Counted from the stretch's first letter, positions 18,625-27,914 are shown. The stretch: 46,092 nucleotides of DNA from Pedobacter nanyangensis (GCF_003313505.1 NZ_QMHO01000007.1:75396-121487), one strand, 5' to 3'. Program-made: numbers and translations. The notes: generated from the letters alone by a model not told the origin.

Positions 18625-19101
18625 TTAGAAAGTAAATCTAAAACCAAAACCAAATCTTCCGGCTTCAAACTCAGAGTTGTCGCCAATCCAAGCAGTTGGT
18701 CTCCAATCAAAGCCCATTTGAATAGGTGCTCCAGGAATTTTAAAATCCAAACCAGCTTGTGGAATTAACAAAAAGTTAGTTTGGTCATAGCCACCTGCGC
18801 TGAAAAAGTTAATGCCCGGTCCGCCACCTACAAACCATTTCAATCCAGAAGCACCAGTGATATTGCCGTGGTACTGATAAAAAGCTTGTAAACGAACGCT
18901 ATTTCCGCCAAATAAAACTTCAGCCTGTCCAGCACCGTTACCATTAAAAAAATGCTTGATAGAAGGGCCTACCAAAGTAGAGCCGTTGCCGAAGTCAAGA
19001 CCTAAACCCAAGGCCGTCTTGTAACTTTGTGCATTTGCATTAGATAAGTTCGTAGCAAAAAGGGCAACGCCAGCAATAATAGTAAAAAGTAATTTTTTCA
19101 T
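18625..19101 (-). CDS. Small outer-membrane beta-barrel protein, unassigned
   Basis: 158 aa. There is a clear signal peptide (MKKLLFTIIAGVALFATNLSNANAQ). The mature ~133 residues alternate hydrophobic and polar residues with many Gly and aromatic residues (ALGLGLDFGNGSTLVGPSIK, LKWFVGGGPGINFF, RFGFGFRFTF). The protein ends in Phe, the usual last residue of outer-membrane barrels. I infer a small 6-8 stranded barrel; no enzymatic motif is visible. It has its own upstream region and shares a bidirectional terminator with the M61 gene. Function unknown. Confidence 0.8.
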   Translation of the reverse strand: MKKLLFTIIAGVALFATNLSNANAQSYKTALGLGLDFGNGSTLVGPSIKHFFNGNGAGQAEVLFGGNSVRLQAFYQYHGNITGASGLKWFVGGGPGINFFSAGGYDQTNFLLIPQAGLDFKIPGAPIQMGFDWRPTAWIGDNSEFEAGRFGFGFRFTF

Positions 19102-19328
19102 AAAAATGTTAATTGTTGTTTAATGTATAAGAGCACGCTTATCAACTTTTGTGCCTTTTGTACATTAAAAACAACAATAACATTGTTTTTTTTGTTTTCT
19201 CAGGGAGTTGGTGCAGGATAAAATAATTATGCTTGCATAGTATATATTTCATATAAAAACCTTAAATTAGGATGTTTTACGGCTGTAAAAGGCTGTTTTA
19301 CAGTGTTGGCCAATATAAATTTAATCGT

Positions 19329-21107
19329 ATGTCAGTTACAATAACCAGGGTTTTCGATCTCCTAAAATATAATCAAGAAAATTTTTCTAAAGACGAGTTT
19401 GTCAGTGGTAAAATAAATGGCGAGTGGCGTAAATATAGTACACAAAAGTTTTGCGAATTAACCGATCAGCTCAGTAAGGGTTTAACCACCTTGGGTATTG
19501 CCAAAGGATCAAGAGTGGCAATCATGTCTCCCAATAGGCCAGAATGGAACATTTGTGATTATGCTATTTTGCAGTTGGGAGCTTATCAAATTCCTTTATA
19601 CCCAACGTTGGCTGAGCACGATATCAAGTTTATTATAGAAGATGCTGAAATTACGGTCGTTTTTGTAGCCGATGAACAACTTTACGAAAAGGTAAAAAAA
19701 GTAATCGCTGAAATTAAGCACGAGGTAAAGGTTTACAGCTTTAATAAGGTTGAGGGCGTAAATTATTGGGAAGAACTGGTTGAAACAGGAAAACAGCAGG
19801 GACAAATAGATCTGGAACAGTACCGGGCTGCGGTGAGGCCAGAGGATATTCTGACGATTATCTACACTTCGGGAACTACCGGTACACCCAAGGGCGTAAT
19901 GCTAACCCACGATAACTTAGTGCAGAATTTCAAAATGTCGGCAGTGCTTTTGCCGCCAAATGTTACCCATGCACTAAGTTTCCTGCCCTTGTCGCACATT
20001 TTCGAAAGGATGATCCATTACCTGTATGTATATTTAAATATCGCTGTTTACTATGCGGAAAGTATGGATACTATTGTGGCGGATATCCAATTTGTAAAAC
20101 CAAGTGGCTTTTCAACGGTCCCTCGGCTTTTGGAAAAAGTCTATGATAAAATAGTGGAGAAAGGTAAAGCGCTAACGGGAATCAAGAAAATGATTTTCTT
20201 TTGGTCGTTAAGCTTGGCAGAGCAATATGATACCGACAAAGGTTGGTGGTATACCTTTAAATTAGGGATCGCTAGAAAATTGGTATTTAAAAAATGGCAG
20301 GAAGCCCTAGGGGGAAATATTCAGGTGATCATTTCTGGAGGGGCAGCCTTAAATCCCCGCTTGGCAAAAGTGTTTTGGGCAGCGGGCCTACCTGTGTTTG
20401 AGGGCTACGGGCTTACTGAAACTTCGCCGGTGATCTCGGTTAACCATTTTGATGCCATTAAATTTGGTTCGGTTGGGCAGCCTATTAAAGGTGTAGAGGT
20501 GAAGATTGCAGAAGATGGCGAAATTTTGGTAAAAGGCCACAATGTGATGAAAGGATATTACAACAGGCCTGATTTAACCAGCGAAAATGTAGACGCCGAT
20601 GGTTGGTTCCACACGGGAGATATTGGCGAGTTTACTGATGGTTATTTGAAAATCACCGATAGGAAAAAAGAAATGTTTAAAACTGCCGGAGGTAAATATG
20701 TAGCGCCGCAAATAGTAGAAAACAAGATTAAGGAAGCACCGCTTATTGAACAGATCATGGTGCTGGGCGAAAATAGAAAGTTTCCGGCAGCACTGGTAGT
20801 GCCTAATTTTGAAACCTTAAAAGGTTGGTGCAAAATAAAGGGAATCGAATACGGAAGTAACGAAACCATTGTAGAGAATAAAGAAGTACATGAAAAGTTT
20901 CAGAAGCTAATTGATGAAGCCAACAAGGAATTTGGTAAATGGGAACAAGTAAAACAGTTTGCCCTATTACCTAAAGAATGGAGTATTGACGGGGGCGAAT
21001 TAACACCGAAATTGAGCTTGAAAAGAAAAGTGATTTTGGAAAAAAACAAAGAAATTATAGAGAAAATATATAAAGATGCAGAAAACTATCATCCAGAAAC
21101 TAAGTAG
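19329..21107 (+). CDS. Long-chain fatty-acid-CoA ligase (AMP-forming)
   Basis: 592 aa from the Met at 19329. The frame also permits 19272, but the extra 19 residues (MFYGCKRLFYSV..) are not typical and MSVTITRVFDLL is the usual family beginning. ANL-superfamily motifs are present: the P-loop YTSGTTGTPKGVMLTHDN, GYGLTETSP for the adenine site, GWFHTGDIG and the hinge/core motif KITDRKKEMFKTAGGKY. It activates fatty acids to acyl-CoA with ATP, in the cytoplasm or at the inner membrane, feeding lipid synthesis or beta-oxidation. The stop is 10 bp before the gamma-glutamyltransferase start, so the two may be co-transcribed. Chain-length preference cannot be told. Confidence 0.93.
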   Translation: MSVTITRVFDLLKYNQENFSKDEFVSGKINGEWRKYSTQKFCELTDQLSKGLTTLGIAKGSRVAIMSPNRPEWNICDYAILQLGAYQIPLYPTLAEHDIKFIIEDAEITVVFVADEQLYEKVKKVIAEIKHEVKVYSFNKVEGVNYWEELVETGKQQGQIDLEQYRAAVRPEDILTIIYTSGTTGTPKGVMLTHDNLVQNFKMSAVLLPPNVTHALSFLPLSHIFERMIHYLYVYLNIAVYYAESMDTIVADIQFVKPSGFSTVPRLLEKVYDKIVEKGKALTGIKKMIFFWSLSLAEQYDTDKGWWYTFKLGIARKLVFKKWQEALGGNIQVIISGGAALNPRLAKVFWAAGLPVFEGYGLTETSPVISVNHFDAIKFGSVGQPIKGVEVKIAEDGEILVKGHNVMKGYYNRPDLTSENVDADGWFHTGDIGEFTDGYLKITDRKKEMFKTAGGKYVAPQIVENKIKEAPLIEQIMVLGENRKFPAALVVPNFETLKGWCKIKGIEYGSNETIVENKEVHEKFQKLIDEANKEFGKWEQVKQFALLPKEWSIDGGELTPKLSLKRKVILEKNKEIIEKIYKDAENYHPETK

Positions 21108-21117
21108 AAGGATTAAA

Positions 21118-22857
21118 ATGAGCAAATGGTTTGCCATGGCAATGTTGTTAAGTTTTAGTCAGGCAAATGCTCAGGTAGAAAAAGAAAAAAATGTAAAGGC
21201 ATTTGAGTTTCTATCAAATGCTGATTCAAAAAAGGGCGGCAAAGCCCTTGAATTTAAAAAAGGCGCCGTAGTGTCGGCACACCCGGAGGCTACAGCCGTA
21301 GGGGTTGAAATCCTTAAAAAAGGCGGAAACGCGGTAGATGCCACCATTGCCGTGAAATTTGCCTTAGCAGTGGTTTATCCCAATGCGGGTAACATTGGTG
21401 GTGGCGGCTTTTTAATTTATCGCTCTGCAAAAGGGGAAATTAACTCAATGGATTTTAGAGAAAAAGCTCCAGCACTAGCCAGTAAAGACATGTACTTGGA
21501 TGCCAACGGGGACCCCATTTCCGAGAAAAGTAAAGAAGGGCATTTAGCGGCCGGGGTACCTGGAACAGTTGCGGGAATGGTAGCATTGCACAAAAAATAT
21601 GGCAAGTTAAAATGGGCCGAGTTGGTTGAGCCTGCTTATCAATTAGCTACCAATGGATTTAAAATTACCAGGCAACAGGCAAACGAATTAAATAGGTTGC
21701 AAAGTAAATTCAAGCAATTTAATCCCTTAGGCACTGTATTTATTAAAAATGAAGGCGAATGGGCTGCGGGAGATCTGCTGGTTCAAAATGAACTGGCCAA
21801 TACCTTACGATTAATTCGTGATAAAGGCCGAGCAGGTTTCTACGAAGGAGAAGTAGCCAATTATATTGTGGAGGAAATGAAAAGAGGTGGTGGGTTAATT
21901 TCTAAGGAAGACTTGAAGAACTACCAGGCCGCCTGGCGGACCCCAATTGTAGGAAACTATAGAGGCTATAAAATCATTACCATGCCGCCAACCTCAAGCG
22001 GAGGAATTGCCTTGGTGCAATTATTACAGTCGGTAGAGGCTTTTCCACTGTCCAAATGGGGACATAACGCTGATTCGACTATACAAGTGATGGTGGAAGC
22101 AGAACGAAGGGTTTATGCCGATAGAGCTAAACATCTGGGCGACCCCGATTTTTGGAAAGTCCCTCAAAAAGAACTACTGCAAACCGCCTACAATAAAGGT
22201 AGAATGGCCAATTTTAACTGGGCAAAGGCCACACCAAGCAGCGAAATTCAGGCTGGTGAATTTGCCAGAAAGGAAAGCGAAGAGACCACTCATTTTTCTG
22301 TAGTGGATAAAGATGGAAATGCGGTGTCGTTAACCACCACAATTAATACTTCTTATGGAAACTATGTGGTGGTAAAAGGAGCGGGTTTCCTGTTAAACAA
22401 TGAAATGGACGATTTTTCGGTTAAGCCAGGCACGCCAAATTATTTCGGGTTGGTAGGGTATGAAGCTAATGCCATCGCTCCCAATAAAAGGATGTTAAGT
22501 TCAATGACGCCAACCATTTTGGAAAAAGATGGTAAACTATCCATGGTAGTTGGAACCCCGGGAGGCTCTACCATTATTACTTCGGTTTTTCAAACCATTG
22601 TAAATGTCATTGATTTTGGAATGAACATGCAGGAAGCTGTAAATGCTAAAAAATTTCATCATCAGTGGTTGCCTGATCGAGTGGATATTGAACCGAATGC
22701 GCTAACTCCAGAAGTTCAGCAGAAATTGGAAGCAAAGGGATATACTTTCTTTAAGCGCAACAGCATTGGAAGGGTTGATGCTATTTTGGTCACTAAAAGT
22801 GGGATTTATCAAACTGGCGCAGATCCAAGAGGAGATGATACCGCCGGTGGATGGTAA
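21118..22857 (+). CDS. ggt: Gamma-glutamyltransferase (GGT)
   Basis: 579 aa from Met at 21118, preceded by an AGAAGG that could act as a Shine-Dalgarno. The frame extends back to 21076 inside the ligase gene but would disrupt the signal peptide MSKWFAMAMLLSFSQANAQ. GGT is made as a precursor that cleaves itself before a Thr. That residue is Thr390 in EETTHFSVVDKDGNAVS, and the small-subunit motif GTPGGSTIITSVFQ is present. The large subunit shows NAVDATIA and GNIGGGGFLIY. It transfers or hydrolyses the gamma-glutamyl group of glutathione in the periplasm. The C-terminus GADPRGDDTAGGW is typical. A hairpin plus T run follows. Confidence 0.95.
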   Translation: MSKWFAMAMLLSFSQANAQVEKEKNVKAFEFLSNADSKKGGKALEFKKGAVVSAHPEATAVGVEILKKGGNAVDATIAVKFALAVVYPNAGNIGGGGFLIYRSAKGEINSMDFREKAPALASKDMYLDANGDPISEKSKEGHLAAGVPGTVAGMVALHKKYGKLKWAELVEPAYQLATNGFKITRQQANELNRLQSKFKQFNPLGTVFIKNEGEWAAGDLLVQNELANTLRLIRDKGRAGFYEGEVANYIVEEMKRGGGLISKEDLKNYQAAWRTPIVGNYRGYKIITMPPTSSGGIALVQLLQSVEAFPLSKWGHNADSTIQVMVEAERRVYADRAKHLGDPDFWKVPQKELLQTAYNKGRMANFNWAKATPSSEIQAGEFARKESEETTHFSVVDKDGNAVSLTTTINTSYGNYVVVKGAGFLLNNEMDDFSVKPGTPNYFGLVGYEANAIAPNKRMLSSMTPTILEKDGKLSMVVGTPGGSTIITSVFQTIVNVIDFGMNMQEAVNAKKFHHQWLPDRVDIEPNALTPEVQQKLEAKGYTFFKRNSIGRVDAILVTKSGIYQTGADPRGDDTAGGW

Positions 22858-22881
22858 AATATTATTTAATGTGTAGTATAT

Positions 22882-22918
22882 AAACGAGGTTGACGGATGT
22901 TAATCTCGTTTTTTTTTA
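22882..22918 (+). terminator. Rho-independent terminator of ggt
   Basis: AAACGAGGTT pairs with AATCTCGTTT (one G-U pair) around a 10-nt loop, followed by a run of about eight further T residues, 25 bp after the ggt stop. Confidence 0.85.
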
Positions 22919-22920
22919 TC

Positions 22921-22952
22921 AAACCTCGTAGGCCTTAAAACCTACGAGGTTT
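22921..22952. repeat. 12-bp-stem palindrome, probable dispersed element
   Basis: AAACCTCGTAGG at 22921-22932 and CCTACGAGGTTT at 22941-22952 form a perfect hairpin with an 8-nt loop immediately after the ggt terminator. A second terminator function is possible. The same kind of ACCTCGTAGG hairpin occurs repeatedly in Bacteroidota genomes as I recall it, so a dispersed intergenic repeat is the alternative. Confidence 0.6.
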
Positions 22953-23090
22953 TCTTTTACAAGTTTCTGGGCTAACGCTTCTATGTTTTTCCGAGCCCTT
23001 AAGCCTTTGCCGTTGATGTTATGTTATTTAAAGAAAAGACAAAATACACTGTATTAGCGTTGATTAGGGCTTGTTAGGCTTTTGATAGGA

Positions 23091-23124
23091 TTTTCGTACA
23101 AAACCAAACCATTTTCGTACAAAA
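23091..23124. promoter_or_regulatory. Two phased copies of a TTTTCGTACAAAA box
   Basis: TTTTCGTACAAAA occurs at 23091-23103 and again at 23112-23124, a 21-bp centre-to-centre spacing (two helical turns). Each box is nearly palindromic around GTAC. They lie about 265 bp upstream of the beta-helix gene start. This fits tandem binding sites for a dimeric regulator; the regulator is unknown. Confidence 0.5.
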
Positions 23125-23387
23125 ACGAACCCTCTGGATGTACCATGCGTTTAGTTTTGTTACAGCCATTTAAGCCAATCGTGTATGAAAGTTAACCGTC
23201 TCAAAAATCAAGCGTTGTTTACAGATTCAGGAAAAATCTAGTCATTAGGTCCCTTTATTAAAGTGAAAATATTTGTTAGCAAATACCATTGAGCTACGCC
23301 TTTACCTTTTGTGCCGCTTATACCTTACGTACACCTTAAAACAGCCATAAATAACCAAAATATAAATTACCACTAACAATTAAATGT

Positions 23388-25520
23388 ATGAAGAAACTTT
23401 ACCTGAAAACCCTGGGTGCATGGTGCTTAAGCTTATTTGCTTTTAATGTAAATGCGCAAACAACCTATTATGTTAAAACCGACGGATCGGGGGCTGCTGT
23501 TACTGCCACCAGCTGGTCTGCGGCGTCAAATGATCTGCAAGGCGTTATCAATACCGCTCAATCTGGAGATAAAATTTTTGTGGCCAAAGGCACTTATCTG
23601 CCCAATAGTCTCGTGAATACGGCCGATCCGATTACGACTAAGGATTATGCTTTTGTACTTAAAAATGGGGTAAGCATATACGGTGGTTTTGCCGGCACCG
23701 AAACTAGCGAATTGCAACGTATAGCAGGAAACGAAACCATTTTAAGTGGCGATTTAAATGGAAATGATGTGGATGAGACCAGCGGCAACACCAATACCTA
23801 TATGACTGCAAATAAAACAGACAACGTATATCATGTGGTGTTGGCCGTAGGTTTAACTAATGCCACCATTTTTGATGGGTTTACGGTGACTAAAGGAGAT
23901 GCTTCGGCAAATGCAGCCTCAACGGTTGCTGTTAGCTCAAAAAATATAGATAGGAGACTTGGTGGAGGTATTTATATTTTAGAGTCCAGTAATAATTTTA
24001 TCATTTCTAATGTAAAGGTTACCATCAATAGGGCCAATGGAGATGGAGATAGTTCTGGAGGTTGTGGCTCTGGAATTTATATCAACAACAGCAGCCCAAC
24101 GATTGAAAATTGTGAAATTACCAAGTCATTTAACATGAACGCATCGCCCAAAACGGCGGGAAATAACTATGGCTCGGGAATGTCGTTGGTTGTATCAAGC
24201 CATGCTACAATTACGAATACTATTTTTTCCGAGAATTTTGGGGGATATGGAGGTGCAGTAGCAATAAACGGGAGCAACCCAACTTTTACCAACTGTACTT
24301 TCAAAGGTAATCGTGGTGGCGGAAGGGGCGGTGCTGTAGATGTTCGCGGAGCATCTCCAACCTTCACCAGTTGCTTGTTTTCGGAAAATACGGCTACCGG
24401 AAGCGGTGGCGGCGCCGTGTACAACTATACCGGCAGGGCATCTTTTTTCAATTGTATTTTCTACAAAAATAGTGCGGCTACCACCAATGGAGCAGCCTAT
24501 GGATCACAGAGTAATAACTATGGCGCTATTTTCGTAAACAACACTTTTTACGAGAATAGAAACACCTACGGTGGCGCCGCTACTAATTTGTCGGCAGGTA
24601 TATATGTTGCTACGGTGGGTACCAGTGCCAGCTATCCGGATAAAAAAACCTATGTATACAATAATATATTCTTTGGCAATACCAGCTCGGTAAATATCAA
24701 CACCACAGATATATATGCTGCCGATGCCGCATTGCTTGCAGCAGTAAGCAATAACATTGTTCAGCAAACTCCGTACATCGCCGCAAATCAAGGTAATCTT
24801 ATCAATGTGAATCCTCAATTTATCAGTGCTGTGCCTGGTCATATTGCATTTTTAGCACCGCAATTGCTTAGTCCCGCCAAAGATGCTGGGAATGATAGTT
24901 ACAACACTACCACCGTTGATTTTAATGGAAGGGGCCGTAAAAACGGTACAATTGATATTGGCGCTGTGGAGTACCATGATGTATTGCCGGTATCCTTCAT
25001 CAGTTTTACTGCAAAAGCAACTGCTGGTGGAGCGCAGCTGCGTTGGAAAGTTGCTTCGGAAACCGATAGCAAACAGTACTTGATTAGCCGCAGTAGCAAC
25101 GGCAAGGAATATGATTTAATTGCCGAAATAAAAAGTGCAGGCAATAGCAGCATTCCTTTAAGCTATGGCTATACTGATCAAACCTTTATTGATGGGGCTT
25201 ATTACTACAAGTTGGAACAGGAAGATTTAGATGGTACGATCAGTTACCTGGCTACTCAAGTAGTAAAAAACCATTTAACAAATAATGCGGTGAGCGTTTA
25301 TCCCAATCCAACCAAAGCCAATGCAACGATAGCGTTAACAGATGGTATTTATCATAAATATAGCGTTGTTGGTTTGCAGGGAACTACGGTACTTAGCGGT
25401 AACATAGGTATCGCCGATAGGCAATTGGAGCTTAATTTATCTCGATTGTCCAGTGGAACCTATATCATTATGCTAACGGGGTTCAATGTCAATAAATCTG
25501 TAAAAGTAATTAAGCTGTAA
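23388..25520 (+). CDS. T9SS-secreted right-handed beta-helix surface protein
   Basis: 710 aa. The signal peptide ends at FNVNAQ. Residues ~25-60 (TYYVKTDGSGAAV, QGVINTAQSGDKIFVAKGTY) are the usual N-cap of polymorphic-outer-membrane-type beta-helix proteins. Repeated short strands follow, with GGGIYILESSN, GSGIYINNSSPTIENC, GGAVAINGSNPTFTNC and GGAVYNYTGRASFFNC, a clear parallel beta-helix pattern. VDFNGRGRKNGTIDIGAVEY at ~515 is the choice-of-anchor-Q type ending. An Fn3-like segment and a T9SS type A tail (VYPNPTKANATIALT to VIKL) finish the protein. An exposed, carbohydrate- or surface-interacting role is inferred; no lyase catalytic residues were identified. Confidence 0.9.
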   Translation: MKKLYLKTLGAWCLSLFAFNVNAQTTYYVKTDGSGAAVTATSWSAASNDLQGVINTAQSGDKIFVAKGTYLPNSLVNTADPITTKDYAFVLKNGVSIYGGFAGTETSELQRIAGNETILSGDLNGNDVDETSGNTNTYMTANKTDNVYHVVLAVGLTNATIFDGFTVTKGDASANAASTVAVSSKNIDRRLGGGIYILESSNNFIISNVKVTINRANGDGDSSGGCGSGIYINNSSPTIENCEITKSFNMNASPKTAGNNYGSGMSLVVSSHATITNTIFSENFGGYGGAVAINGSNPTFTNCTFKGNRGGGRGGAVDVRGASPTFTSCLFSENTATGSGGGAVYNYTGRASFFNCIFYKNSAATTNGAAYGSQSNNYGAIFVNNTFYENRNTYGGAATNLSAGIYVATVGTSASYPDKKTYVYNNIFFGNTSSVNINTTDIYAADAALLAAVSNNIVQQTPYIAANQGNLINVNPQFISAVPGHIAFLAPQLLSPAKDAGNDSYNTTTVDFNGRGRKNGTIDIGAVEYHDVLPVSFISFTAKATAGGAQLRWKVASETDSKQYLISRSSNGKEYDLIAEIKSAGNSSIPLSYGYTDQTFIDGAYYYKLEQEDLDGTISYLATQVVKNHLTNNAVSVYPNPTKANATIALTDGIYHKYSVVGLQGTTVLSGNIGIADRQLELNLSRLSSGTYIIMLTGFNVNKSVKVIKL

Positions 25521-25533
25521 TTAATTAGTTTTG

Positions 25534-25566
25534 GGCCCTTGTAAATTGGCAAAACTTACAAGGGCC
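25534..25566 (+). terminator. Hairpin after the beta-helix gene, likely terminator
   Basis: GGCCCTTGTAA pairs perfectly with TTACAAGGGCC around an 11-nt loop, 14 bp after the stop. The following tract (ATATTCCTTT) is only moderately T-rich, so termination is probable rather than certain. Confidence 0.6.
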
Positions 25567-25860
25567 ATATTCCTTTACATCAGCAGCAATTGTTGATAAA
25601 TCTTTGCGACAAAGCCAGTTGAAAAAATCATGAAGTTTATTAAGCTCTTTTCCACCGGAAATAAAGATGTTGCATTGCTCATCAACTAAAATGGAAACCG
25701 TATGCTAATATTTTTTTGAACATTGGCATAAAATAAATGTCTATTTTTCTCGTTTATTTATGTTCCTTTTTTTTAAAGTGTATAGCAAACCACACACTTT
25801 TTAAAGTTCTTTAACTTTTTTGTTACCGTTTGTAATATATTGTTTTTTAATTAGTTATGT

Positions 25861-25889
25861 TTTGTTTTTCCTTTTTGAGATAGTATTTG
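25861..25889 (+). promoter_or_regulatory. Candidate promoter of the OmpA-family gene
   Basis: TTTG at 25861-25864 and TAGTATTTG at 25881-25889 approximate the Bacteroidota sigma-70-type boxes TTTG and TAnnTTTG, with one extra base inside the second. They sit ~55 bp before the ATG. This is by eye only. Confidence 0.3.
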
Positions 25890-25943
25890 GTACAGCTATT
25901 GACCAGTGTCTGGCATCTAACAGATACTTATAAAGTGAATATT

Positions 25944-27263
25944 ATGAAACAAAATTTCTTAAAAATTTTCCCGATCGCATTAGCTGGACTAATCATCGGT
26001 AGCAGTGCCCAAGCTCAAGAAACCTCGGGCCAAAAACCATCACTAAGAACTTGGTCAATTGGTGTAAATGCAGGTGCTTTAACCGGTGTTTCTCCCTTGG
26101 GTGGCCAAAATGATTTCTCCAATTGGAAAACGAGTTTTGGTTACGGTTTATACATCAAAAAGCAAATTAGCCCCGCTTTTGCCTTACGTTTAGACGGGGT
26201 GAGGGGTAAAGTGCGTGGTGATAACTCAGAGCCATTTAACGATGGTACCGTAAACGCCACTCCAATTGCTTCCTACAGCACTGATTTGAAATATTCAGCC
26301 AGCTTAAGTGCCCAGGTGAATATGGTAAACTGGAGCATGTTTAACCAACACAATAACGCTACGCTTTATGCTATGGCGGGTGGTGGTTTTGTAAACTACG
26401 AGCCAACTACTGTTGCTACAGGTTCTAGTACTGAAGTTACTGGACCGGCAGTGAACAAAATGATCGTTCCTGTTGGTGTTGGTGCTAAGTTCCGTTTATC
26501 GGAAGGCATTAACTTCGACTTAGGTTGGACAATTAATTTTGTGGATGGTGACAAGTTTGATGGTTATGCCAGAGGTAGCAACGACAAGTATAACTACGGT
26601 TATGCAGGTTTAGAGTTTGCGCTAGGTAAAGGAAAACAATTGGCTTTCTTTAGCCCAACTGCCGCAACTTACGAAGAAGCTTTGGCCGCTAAAAACACTG
26701 CAAATGCTCTTAAATCTGATTTAGATGCACAGAAAGCCGAAAACGCCAAATTACGTTCGGAAATGAACGACTTGCTGAAAGACAGTGATGGTGACGGTGT
26801 AGCCGACAAATTGGATAAATGTCCAAATACTCCTGCGGGTACCGTAGTAGATGGATCAGGCTGCCCTATTAAAATTCCTGCTCCGGTAGTTACTGAAAAA
26901 GTAATTGTTACCGAAGCTGACCGTAAAGTGGTAAGAGATGCTATTTCAAACCTTGAGTTTGACTTAGGTAAGGCAACTATCCGTTCTAAATCTTATGCAA
27001 CTTTAAACAGAGTGGCTGCTTTATTGGTTGAGAAAAACTTCAGCTTGAAATTAGCAGGACACACGGATAACACTGGTTCAAGAGAGTTGAACATGCGCTT
27101 ATCGAAAGAAAGAGCCGAGTCGGTAAAAGCTTACTTAGTTTCTCAGGGCGCCAACGCTTCACGTATTGAGGCTACAGGTTATGGTCCAGACCAACCAATT
27201 GCCACCAACAAAACTGCCGCTGGCCGTCAACAAAACAGAAGGGTAGAGTTTACACTTTACTAG
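25944..27263 (+). CDS. OmpA-family outer membrane protein
   Basis: 439 aa from Met at 25944, which directly starts the signal peptide MKQNFLKIFPIALAGLIIG..AQAQ. The longer frame from 25887 would put 19 non-signal residues in front. The N-terminal ~220 residues are a Gly/aromatic-rich beta-barrel. An Ala/Lys/Glu-rich coiled linker follows, then a thrombospondin-type-3 calcium repeat (DSDGDGVADKLDKCPNTPAG, ~280-305). The C-terminal OmpA peptidoglycan-binding domain spans ~330-437 (LEFDLGKATI, LAGHTDNTGSRELNMRLS, RIEATGYGPDQPIATN). It tethers the outer membrane to peptidoglycan and is probably abundant. A strong terminator follows. Confidence 0.95.
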   Translation: MKQNFLKIFPIALAGLIIGSSAQAQETSGQKPSLRTWSIGVNAGALTGVSPLGGQNDFSNWKTSFGYGLYIKKQISPAFALRLDGVRGKVRGDNSEPFNDGTVNATPIASYSTDLKYSASLSAQVNMVNWSMFNQHNNATLYAMAGGGFVNYEPTTVATGSSTEVTGPAVNKMIVPVGVGAKFRLSEGINFDLGWTINFVDGDKFDGYARGSNDKYNYGYAGLEFALGKGKQLAFFSPTAATYEEALAAKNTANALKSDLDAQKAENAKLRSEMNDLLKDSDGDGVADKLDKCPNTPAGTVVDGSGCPIKIPAPVVTEKVIVTEADRKVVRDAISNLEFDLGKATIRSKSYATLNRVAALLVEKNFSLKLAGHTDNTGSRELNMRLSKERAESVKAYLVSQGANASRIEATGYGPDQPIATNKTAAGRQQNRRVEFTLY

Positions 27264-27283
27264 AGCATACAAAATTGCTTATG

Positions 27284-27322
27284 AAACGAAAAGCCCCGCA
27301 AACTTGCGGGGCTTTTCGTTTT
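27284..27322. terminator. Bidirectional terminator, OmpA gene / lipoprotein gene
   Basis: AAACGAAAAGCCCCGC pairs with GCGGGGCTTTTCGTTT across a small loop, with A and T tracts on either side. It lies between convergent genes. Confidence 0.95.
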
Positions 27323-27334
27323 GAGAATGTGCGG

Positions 27335-27811
27335 TTATTTACATTCGGCAGGAGCAAAATCAAATTTCCCCTTTTCAAAATTAATCGGTTTGTCTTTTGC
27401 AAAATAAGATCTGCCCAAGGTGGTTTCTATAACGCCAACACCCATTTTTAAATGACCACCTTGTTTAAGAAATGCCAATGGGTTTGAAAACTCTGTGGGG
27501 TTTTGACCGGTTTTAAAAGTGTAATCCACCAACAAAGTATCTCCCTTAAACTCTCCTCTCACAATACCGTTATTGTGCGGCTTTTCGGCATATTTTATTA
27601 CCAATTTACCTTCTACCTTTGTACTGTCGATGATTTTGATATCCATGGTAGCGCTATCACCTTCAAAAACAGAAGTATAGCATTGTTTTAGGGTGTCAGC
27701 AGCGGCCTTAACACCAGTATCGCCCGTTTGTTTATTGCCGCCCTGGCTACAGCTGTAGGCCATTGGCAGCGCCAAAACTGCCCACGCAAAGTTTTTAAGT
27801 TTCATTTTCAT
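27335..27811 (-). CDS. Predicted lipoprotein, unassigned
   Basis: 158 aa. A signal sequence (MKMKLKNFAWAVLALPMAYSC) ends in a plausible lipobox with lipidated Cys21, followed by a flexible SQGGNKQTGDTG stretch. The rest is beta-rich: YTSVFEGDSATMDIKIID, VEGKLVIKYAEKPHNNG and GEFKGDTLLVDYTFK, a repeated pattern of strands ending in charged turns. Similar short Sphingobacteriaceae lipoproteins exist, but I do not recognise a named domain. It is 103 bp downstream of the symporter gene on the same strand and may share its transcript. Function unknown. Confidence 0.8.
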   Translation of the reverse strand: MKMKLKNFAWAVLALPMAYSCSQGGNKQTGDTGVKAAADTLKQCYTSVFEGDSATMDIKIIDSTKVEGKLVIKYAEKPHNNGIVRGEFKGDTLLVDYTFKTGQNPTEFSNPLAFLKQGGHLKMGVGVIETTLGRSYFAKDKPINFEKGKFDFAPAECK

Positions 27812-27914
27812 CCTTTTATCGTTTTTACGTTAATAACTCTTTTCTGTACATAAATGTTTATTTCTATTGATGATAGCAAAAAAGGCTTTCCATAAAATAT
27901 CTCAAACTCTTTTG

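Larger units (their letters stand above)
22858..23387. other. Long intergenic region, 530 bp
   Basis: It contains the GGT terminator, a second strong palindrome and two phased direct repeats, each listed separately. The remaining ~260 bp before the beta-helix gene are AT-rich, with no ORF that has a signal peptide or conserved motif. I see no RNA gene. Confidence 0.6.
25521..25943. other. AT-rich intergenic region before the OmpA gene
   Basis: This 423-bp gap holds the hairpin at 25534-25566 after the beta-helix gene, then long T/A tracts and a candidate promoter at 25861-25889. A 7-bp inverted repeat AAAGTGT/ACACTTT lies around 25775-25800. A possible 19-codon ORF at 25630 has nothing to support it. 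Confidence 0.5.

Noticed and set aside
22953..23090. Possible riboswitch or small RNA in the long gap after ggt
   Set aside because: No conserved riboswitch core or strong paired structure could be recognised by eye, and no terminator precedes the next gene.
25630..25689. 19-codon ORF (MKFIKLFSTG...) before the OmpA gene
   Set aside because: Too short, no conserved motif and no visible ribosome binding or regulatory attenuator structure.
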